From the NCBI GenBank assembly GCA_045863055.1, contig BTUW01000005.1, forward strand, positions 120,774 to 184,773: DNA of 64,000 nucleotides, given 5' to 3'. The notes under the pieces are model-generated. The model did not search any database, was not told where the DNA came from, and saw nothing but the letters and a program-made list of their open reading frames with translations. The number at the start of each line of letters is the position of its first letter. Position 1 is the stretch's first letter. This document shows, one piece after another, positions 58,442 through 64,000 of the stretch. A program made the translations under genes and the position numbers. Source of the stretch: UTCHB3 sp008363265 (lineage in GTDB: Bacteria; Bacteroidota; Ignavibacteria; Ignavibacteriales; Ignavibacteriaceae).

Positions 58442-61174
58442 TCAATAGTAATACCCGATCGAGAAATAGAACTGCACCGGCCCCCAGGAGACGGGGTTCT
58501 CCCCTCCGGTGAGGGAATTTACCAATTTAAAGCTCCTCGCGAGGGAGAAATCGGCGGGACCGATCGGGGTTTTGAACGAGAGTCCGAGAGCCACGCCGTG
58601 CTGCAGCCCTCTGAGCGTTATCTTCTCTTCCTGTTCCCAGATCGAACCGATGTTGTAACCTGCTGTAACATACGCATCAAAAAACACTTTGAAAGGGAGG
58701 AGGAACCTGTAGTCGACTCCAAGTTTCAGCAACTGTCTTCCTCTGAACTCATCCTGGCGCATGCCGTAGAACGATCTCAAACCACCGAACGAGAACTGCT
58801 GGGAGAGTGGAAGTGTCTGATCGGCAAATCCGATCTCACCGGAAGCGATCATGGTGGTGCGTGCCGTCAGAGGCACATACCCTTCGAACTTTGCTCCAAA
58901 GCTTGTATAACCGGTGTTAGCACTCAGAAAACTAAGGCCCGTCTCATAAAAACCGTTGAACAGGATTCCTTCTGTCGGGTATGGGTATTTATCCTTTGTA
59001 TCTATTGTTGTCGATACATTGATATTGAATATGGGAGCATCGTAAACGATGGCGCTGCTTGAGGTTATATCCTGGATCCTGTTAAGTTCGTATTTTGCCT
59101 TCGCGATCAGGTTACCGAATCTTCCGACCTGTGTTCCAAGCCAGAATGATGCTCCTATCAACACCTGACGGTATTCGCCCGACTGCGACCTGGTGTAGAA
59201 AGAAGTGGAGCCTGCGGGATCATCCCTGTACCTGAAAATATCGCGCTGGTTGTAGTGAAGCCCGATCTTGTAGGTAAGATATGTATCGAAAATCCTGTTT
59301 GACCTGGATTCAATTTCGGCCGAGAGTTTTCTCGGGCTTATGAACATGATCAGACCGAGTTCACTTCCGGTGGAAAAGAAGTTTGCGTCCCTTACGTCGA
59401 GGTTTATCTGCGGCGCGTTCTCATTGTCGACCTTAAACCCGAACCTGGCTATCTGCGACGGCTTTTCATTCACTTCGATCTGAAGGATGTTCTTTCCATC
59501 CCTCTTTAAAACGTTTACGGCGAAGTTTTCGAAAAGATCGGTCGCGTAAAGATTATCCAAGCCTGAACGGAGCGCGTTGAGATCGAGAATATCCCCTTCA
59601 TCGAGAGGTATCTCACGAAGTATAACGGTGGTGTTTGTGTTAACATGTCCTGTTATTTCGATCTCCCCGATGTGCCCCCCGTCGAAGTCGAGTAGCATTT
59701 CTCCGCTTTCACGGTTAAAAGCGGCATTTTTCAGCGCGAAAAGGGCGTTCCCCTCAAGCCTCATCTTCTTGATGATCGTTTTAATGAAGGTGATGGTGGT
59801 CAGCGGGGAGAATGGTTTTCCGGAAATCATTTCGACCGGTGCTCCCGTTGGTAACGAGTCAGTCCCATCGATCCTGATCCTTACACCCCACACGACAGGG
59901 TAGTTCACGGGTTCAACCTTGAGTACTTTTCGACCGTCTTTTTCGGTGAAAATATAGGCTTTTATTTCCTCAAAACCGGATGATTTTTCGAGATAGATAA
60001 GCTCACGGTAAATGTCCGAAAGCTTAACACCCCCGCCGCTGATCGTTTTACTGATAATATTTCCCGCGTGTTTGCACTGGGGATGGGGAGTCAGACCGAA
60101 AATTACAGAATCTTTCCCGGCAAAGGAAGTGGTTATTAAAGAATCTATCTTACCCTTAAGGATTACTGCCGCTGCACTTCCGGCCTCATATCCGGCATTT
60201 ATCAGGGAATCGAATCCTGAAAAATCACCCGAGTTTTTGTCACCTATTTCGGGCTGGACAAGAACATCAGCGAGTTTGGCCTCTTTCTCATTCAGTTTTT
60301 TCATCGGAATACTGACGAACTGGTCGGCAAGTACCCAGGGATATTTAAGATTTTCCTTCGGATTCAGTGGGCTGGTCGAGTTTACAGCCACGACGAGTCC
60401 GTCAGAATAAGATCTAGCGATCGAAACCGGTATGTTTGCCACGAGACCGCCATCGGCCAAGAGAACAGAATCATACTCCACAGGTGAGAGGAAGAATGAA
60501 ACACTTGAGCTCGCACGGATAGCGCGTGAAAGTGACCCTTCGCCTATCACATAGGGTTCGCCCGAGGCGAGGTCGGTACATACGGCGCGGAACCTGTATT
60601 CGAGGTCGTCAAAATTGGTTCGCAGACCGACCGGTGACTGGAAGGTAAGGAGATTCAGCTGGTTAAGCAGTTTCTGGCCGTCGTTGATCGAATTTGGAAT
60701 GATGGGTGTAAGACCATCCAGGCGAAGTGAAAGAACCGCTCTGTCTTCGGTGATCTTCTGATCTACAAAGAGGTTGTTTCTGTTCTCCCGGCTATTTATC
60801 GCGATTATTGAGTTCCAGTCGATTATTTCAGCAAGTGAGTCAAGTTCATCAACCGAGTAACCAAGGCTGTAGAGCCCCCCGACAATACTTCCGATGCTTG
60901 TGGCCACGATGGTCGAGGGGTAAATTCCCTTTTCTTCAAACGCTTTAAGGACACCTATCTGTGATATTCCGCGGGCACCGCCTCCGCTGAGGGCATAAGT
61001 TATGGATGGGTAAAGAGAGGGCTCCTTGTACTCGATCCCGAAGGGGTGTTTAAGAGTGCGGTAATCCAGTTTAAGAAACAGGGTGTCGCTGTACTGCGCG
61101 AACAGCGACACCTGAAATAGCAGGATAAAAAAGAGGGTTCTTACCGGCCGGGCCGGTTTGACTGAAAAATTCAT
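58442..61174 (-). CDS. Patatin-like phospholipase fused to a BamA-type outer-membrane barrel
   Basis: 910 residues. Signal peptide (about 1-26). The patatin domain has the oxyanion motif GGGARG (64-69), catalytic Ser93 (ATSIGS) and the Asp in ADGGLVANIP, so the dyad is intact. Next come POTRA-like repeats (GEIEITGHVNTNTTVILREIP) and a C-terminal 16-strand-type surface-antigen barrel ending in the aromatic FSIGYYY. This is the type Vd (PlpD-like) autotransporter layout: patatin enzyme carried to the surface by its own barrel. It begins 28 bp after yidC on the same strand and probably belongs to that transcript. Confidence 0.9.
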   Translation of the reverse strand: MNFSVKPARPVRTLFFILLFQVSLFAQYSDTLFLKLDYRTLKHPFGIEYKEPSLYPSITYALSGGGARGISQIGVLKAFEEKGIYPSTIVATSIGSIVGGLYSLGYSVDELDSLAEIIDWNSIIAINSRENRNNLFVDQKITEDRAVLSLRLDGLTPIIPNSINDGQKLLNQLNLLTFQSPVGLRTNFDDLEYRFRAVCTDLASGEPYVIGEGSLSRAIRASSSVSFFLSPVEYDSVLLADGGLVANIPVSIARSYSDGLVVAVNSTSPLNPKENLKYPWVLADQFVSIPMKKLNEKEAKLADVLVQPEIGDKNSGDFSGFDSLINAGYEAGSAAAVILKGKIDSLITTSFAGKDSVIFGLTPHPQCKHAGNIISKTISGGGVKLSDIYRELIYLEKSSGFEEIKAYIFTEKDGRKVLKVEPVNYPVVWGVRIRIDGTDSLPTGAPVEMISGKPFSPLTTITFIKTIIKKMRLEGNALFALKNAAFNRESGEMLLDFDGGHIGEIEITGHVNTNTTVILREIPLDEGDILDLNALRSGLDNLYATDLFENFAVNVLKRDGKNILQIEVNEKPSQIARFGFKVDNENAPQINLDVRDANFFSTGSELGLIMFISPRKLSAEIESRSNRIFDTYLTYKIGLHYNQRDIFRYRDDPAGSTSFYTRSQSGEYRQVLIGASFWLGTQVGRFGNLIAKAKYELNRIQDITSSSAIVYDAPIFNINVSTTIDTKDKYPYPTEGILFNGFYETGLSFLSANTGYTSFGAKFEGYVPLTARTTMIASGEIGFADQTLPLSQQFSFGGLRSFYGMRQDEFRGRQLLKLGVDYRFLLPFKVFFDAYVTAGYNIGSIWEQEEKITLRGLQHGVALGLSFKTPIGPADFSLARSFKLVNSLTGGENPVSWGPVQFYFSIGYYY

Positions 61175-61202
61175 ACGAAAACATCTTCTTCAGGAGAAGT
61201 AA

Positions 61203-63080
61203 TTATTTTCTTTTCTTGTTCTGCTGCTGCATATGCGAGCTCTTTTCAGCCGCGTCAGTAAGGCGGGCCATAAAACCCTTCTTCCTTTTGTCAGCCGGAA
61301 TTGGCACCAGTTCAACCTGTTTGCCGTAATTGTTCACCCAGTACTGCTGGGCGATGGAGAAGAGATTGAACATGAAATAGTAAAGGTTAAGGCCCGACGG
61401 GAATGTCATAAAAAGTATTGTCAGGAATACGGGCATTATATATACCAGTGCCTTCTGTGAAGGATCGGTTGTGGTCATCTTCTGCTGAAGGAAAGTGGTA
61501 ACACCCATCAGGAGCGCGAGCCCCGACACTTCGTGAACCCCGAACAGGGGGATCGTAAACGGAAGGGCGAACAGCACATCCGGCCTTGAAAGATCCGTTA
61601 TCCACCAGATAAAACCTTCACCTCTGAGCTGGATCGCTGTCTGGAATGTTCCAAACAGGGCGATAAACACCGGCATCTGAAGGATCATCGGAAGGCAACC
61701 GCCCGCGGGGTTTATGCCGTAGGTCGAGTACAGCGCCATCGTTTCCTTCTGCTGCTTCTGTGCGTCGTCTTTATACTTTTCCTTTATCTCTTTGATCTTC
61801 GGCTGAAGCAACTGCATCTTCTTCATCGAAGCATATGTGTTCTTCGTTAAAGGATGGAGAATGATCTTGATGATCAACGAGAAGATAATTATAACGATTC
61901 CGTAGTTCGGTATGAATGAATAGAGGAAAACGAACAACGGAAGGAGGAAGAACTCGGCTATCGGTCTTACGAGGAACCTTATTCCGAAAAAACTGCCGAA
62001 ATCAACGATCTCTGAGAGTTTGCTGCCGTAATCTTTCAATATCTTGTAATCGGCGGGACCCACATAGTACATGAAGTTGTTTGAAACCACACTGTCACCG
62101 GCATACTTGAACCTGACGGTGGCATCGTAAACTTTCCAAACTGCGTCCGCATTTGCTTTGTAGTTGGTTGCCGCAAGTTCATAACCCTCCGTTAGTTGGG
62201 GGTTTACAGGAACAAGGGTTGAAGTGAAGTATTTATTCTTCACCGACATCCAGTTAACCTGACCTGTCTGCTCTTCTTTTCCGCTCTCGGAATTGAAGAT
62301 AACGTGTTCATCACCGAACATTACTGAAGCATTCGAGTAGTTGGCTTCATCTTTGATGTACTGTTCAACGTGATTGAGTCCGTTCCTCCAGGCGAGCTGG
62401 TACTGGTTTCTCGCGATCACGTTTTTCAGATTCTTCATCTGAACATTGAAACCGAGATCGTACCTGTCACCATGAATGGTATAACGGAATGCTATGGCAG
62501 ACCCGTTTGAATCGGGTGTTGTGGAGAATTCAACAACCAGGGAATCCTTTCCCTTCAGTTTATACGAGGGTTTATCGCTGTTTGTATTAAACACAATATC
62601 CGATGTTGAAACTTTTCTGCCGGGCTGATCTACAAACTCAAGGCTAAGTCCGCTTCCCCTTGTGGTATCAAGAAGCTGCACATATCTCTGGGTGACAGGG
62701 GCGGTCGCCGGTATGGTATCGTTGTACCAGTTTTTGTAATCTTTAAGATAAATTTTCCTTAAGCCGCCACCTTTGGTCGAAAACTCCATAATTACCAGGT
62801 CGTTTTCCACAGTGAACCTTCTCTCGGAGAGTGAATCGGAGGAGAACGGGGTTTTATTTACCGCGGCCGGTGCTTTGGCGGTTGAATCGCCTGTTTTAGC
62901 CACTGCGGCTTTAGCGGAATCTTTCGGTTTGGAGCTGTTTTTAGCTATCGAATCGAGGACAAGCAGAGAGTCCTTCCCTGTTTTGGTTCCGGGAGGGGGT
63001 GTCTGTGGTGTCGTCCAGTATAACCATACCATCAAAATCAAGCCAATCAAAATGAAGCCGATTGTTGCTTGTTTATCCAT
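61203..63080 (-). CDS. yidC: Membrane protein insertase YidC
   Basis: 625 residues. An N-terminal TM helix (TIGFILIGLILMVWLYW), an Ala/Lys/Asp-rich linker, the large periplasmic P1 domain (about 85-360), then the Oxa1 core with five TM segments (IIIFSLIIKIILHPLTKNTY; GCLPMILQMPVFIALFGTF) and a basic C-terminal tail. Inserts and folds inner-membrane proteins with or without SecYEG. The rpmH-rnpA-yidC order is canonical; yidD, usually between rnpA and yidC, is absent from the 78-bp gap. Confidence 0.96.
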   Translation of the reverse strand: MDKQATIGFILIGLILMVWLYWTTPQTPPPGTKTGKDSLLVLDSIAKNSSKPKDSAKAAVAKTGDSTAKAPAAVNKTPFSSDSLSERRFTVENDLVIMEFSTKGGGLRKIYLKDYKNWYNDTIPATAPVTQRYVQLLDTTRGSGLSLEFVDQPGRKVSTSDIVFNTNSDKPSYKLKGKDSLVVEFSTTPDSNGSAIAFRYTIHGDRYDLGFNVQMKNLKNVIARNQYQLAWRNGLNHVEQYIKDEANYSNASVMFGDEHVIFNSESGKEEQTGQVNWMSVKNKYFTSTLVPVNPQLTEGYELAATNYKANADAVWKVYDATVRFKYAGDSVVSNNFMYYVGPADYKILKDYGSKLSEIVDFGSFFGIRFLVRPIAEFFLLPLFVFLYSFIPNYGIVIIIFSLIIKIILHPLTKNTYASMKKMQLLQPKIKEIKEKYKDDAQKQQKETMALYSTYGINPAGGCLPMILQMPVFIALFGTFQTAIQLRGEGFIWWITDLSRPDVLFALPFTIPLFGVHEVSGLALLMGVTTFLQQKMTTTDPSQKALVYIMPVFLTILFMTFPSGLNLYYFMFNLFSIAQQYWVNNYGKQVELVPIPADKRKKGFMARLTDAAEKSSHMQQQNKKRK

Positions 63081-63158
63081 TAAATTTCCTGATAATTATT
63101 GTTCGCTGATAAGTAAAGTGTGTCGGGTGGGGAATGATATATTAAGTCCGTGAATGGG

Positions 63159-63563
63159 TTATTGGTCACCCGGTTGAGCCACGTTGATGCCGGAGTATAT
63201 CTTGTTAATAACGTCGATAACACTGTCTGAAAAATAAGAGAGCCTGTACTTTCTTTCTTTATCGAGAAAAGAGTAAGGAGAGAGCAATATATAAAGGCCC
63301 AGGTTTACTTTCAATTCCGGCTTGTTCAACCTGAATGATTCCCTCAGGAGTCTTTTTACCCTGTTCCTGAAGCAGGCATTACCCGCTTTTTTGGAAACAG
63401 CCACACCCAGTTTGACGAAAGGGGTGGCTGTGGGAAACTCAACTTTATATACTGCCCTTACTCTCTTGTCGGAAGAGATGATCTTCTTGCCCGAGCTGTA
63501 AATTTTTTCAAAGGAAGTACTTCCTTTTATTCTTTCTCTTTTATTAAGAGAAAGTTTTCTCAA
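63159..63563 (-). CDS. rnpA: Ribonuclease P protein component
   Basis: 134 residues. Assists the RNase P RNA in maturing tRNA 5' ends. The RNR motif is ACFRNRVKRLLRESFR, with LSLNKRERIKG at the N terminus. The start is TTG at 63563, overlapping the rpmH TGA (TTGA). Confidence 0.94.
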   Translation of the reverse strand: MRKLSLNKRERIKGSTSFEKIYSSGKKIISSDKRVRAVYKVEFPTATPFVKLGVAVSKKAGNACFRNRVKRLLRESFRLNKPELKVNLGLYILLSPYSFLDKERKYRLSYFSDSVIDVINKIYSGINVAQPGDQ

Positions 63564-63712
63564 AATCTCGACTCGTCGCTGACGGTAAGTTTATGTCTTC
63601 CTTTTTTACGGCGTGCAGCAAGCACTTTTCTGCCGCCCACTGAACTCATTCTTTCTCTGAATCCGTGTTTGTTTCTTCTTTTTCTGTTACTTGGCTGGAA
63701 AGTTCTTTTCAT
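63560..63712 (-). CDS. rpmH: 50S ribosomal protein L34
   Basis: 50 residues, MKRTFQPSNRKRRNKHGF...GGRKVLAARRKKGRHKL, the full L34 signature plus a short VSDESRF extension. ATG 63712 has AGGAG upstream. Adjacent to oriC in most bacteria; first gene of the rpmH-rnpA-yidC transcript. Confidence 0.97.
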   Translation of the reverse strand: MKRTFQPSNRKRRNKHGFRERMSSVGGRKVLAARRKKGRHKLTVSDESRF

Positions 63713-63740
63713 TCCAAAAACTCCTTTTCATTAAAGACTG

Positions 63741-63772
63741 CAAATTTACGACTTTTCGTAAAATTAAACAAC
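63741..63772 (-). promoter_or_regulatory. Promoter of the rpmH operon
   Basis: On the minus strand, GTTG (63772-63769) and TAAATTTG (63748-63741) are 20 bases apart, matching the Bacteroidota -33/-7 pattern. The predicted leader is about 20-25 bases. Confidence 0.6.
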
Positions 63773-63871
63773 TTTTTTATTTTTTTACACTCCCCTCCTT
63801 TTTAACAGATTTAACTTGCTTGATATAAGCGCTACCTCATATTTTTCCATTGTAAATTATCGGTCACAAAT

Positions 63872-63880
63872 TGTGGATAA
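63872..63880 (-). promoter_or_regulatory. DnaA box
   Basis: TGTGGATAA is the exact complement of the DnaA box TTATCCACA. With rpmH alongside, this marks the edge of the origin region. The rest of 63713-64000 is AT-rich and holds no ORF that I can support. Confidence 0.65.
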
Positions 63881-63898
63881 CTTGTTAATAACTTTTCG

Positions 63899-63927
63899 GC
63901 GTGAAAAAGTTTCACGGGGTTTCACGC
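63899..63927. repeat. GCGTGAAA/TTTCACGC inverted-repeat cluster near oriC
   Basis: CGTGAAA-AAG-TTTCACG (63900-63916) is a perfect 7-3-7 inverted repeat, and a further TTTCACGC follows at 63920-63927. The TTTCACG half is identical to a parS half-site, but spacing differs from true parS. Confidence 0.5.
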
Positions 63928-64000
63928 ATTATAAACAGGTTCACTTGTTGAACAGTTTAAAAAGAAGCACTCTAACAAGTTTAATTTTCTACACTTACCC

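Noticed and set aside
63081..63158. yidD between rnpA and yidC
   Set aside because: Only 78 bases separate the two genes, with no coding potential for a 70-80-residue YidD.
1..64000. tRNA, rRNA, insertion sequences or prophage genes
   Set aside because: No intergenic space shows a tRNA cloverleaf or rRNA sequence, and no transposase, integrase or phage structural gene is recognised.

Overview
The window looks like an oriC-proximal scaffold from a Bacteroidota/Chlorobiota-group bacterium, most likely of the Ignavibacteria lineage. The evidence is: two secreted proteins with C-terminal type IX secretion sorting domains (the second has the FPNPFNPST-type motif common in Ignavibacteria), several Bacteroidota-style promoters (TAnnTTTG at -7), a ligase-associated helicase/PdeM pair, and weak or TTG/GTG-rich starts. 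A run of exactly 100 N at 45733-45832 marks a scaffold gap, so this is a draft or metagenome assembly. I see no tRNA, rRNA, CRISPR array, insertion sequence or prophage.

Layout. 1-6040 (all minus): the 5' part of an outer-membrane surface-antigen-like gene, clpB, and a TPR lipoprotein histidine kinase. 6041-6621: a sigma-54 promoter with upstream palindromes driving a 54-residue membrane protein. 6622-20276 (minus): one tightly packed chemosensory operon, read right to left as two methyl-accepting receptors, CheW, CheR-TPR, a Cys-motif CheW, hybrid CheA-REC, CheB and a REC-PP2C phosphatase, followed at once by a T9SS-secreted peptidylarginine deiminase. 20466-34505: mutS, a SUMF1-type protein, transketolase, an XRE/ImmA-like regulator, a HIT-like protein, a HAD hydrolase, GDP-fucose synthase, pdeM plus helicase, and an old-yellow-enzyme reductase. 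34627-44050: a secreted subtilase, an orphan HicB, a candidate structured RNA, two unrecognised genes, a repeat cluster, and a giant GH13 protein with a lysine-rich tail. 44155-46438: thymidine phosphorylase and a gap-broken acyl-ACP desaturase. 46514-55645 (plus): mnmE, mnmG, rsmG, murQ, PAP2 phosphatase and mfd, with two parS-like sites between mnmE and mnmG. 55642-63712: DUF6132-like protein, mscL, hslUV, patatin-barrel protein, yidC, rnpA and rpmH. The last 290 bases hold a perfect DnaA box and CGTGAAA/TTTCACG repeats, so oriC/dnaA is probably just beyond the right edge.

Most notable system. The 6622-20276 operon has the composition of the Pseudomonas Wsp pathway (receptor, two CheW, CheR-TPR, CheA-REC, CheB), but the GGDEF output regulator WspR is replaced by a REC-PP2C (RsbU/SpoIIE-type) phosphatase. 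Signal would therefore leave through a phosphatase, plausibly into an anti-sigma/antagonist partner switch encoded elsewhere, rather than through c-di-GMP. The last cistron, the secreted deiminase, has its ribosome binding site next to the stop codon of the phosphatase gene, which suggests an output or co-regulated effector at the cell surface. No flagellar, cheY, cheC/D or cheZ genes are present, which favours an alternative cellular function over swimming chemotaxis.
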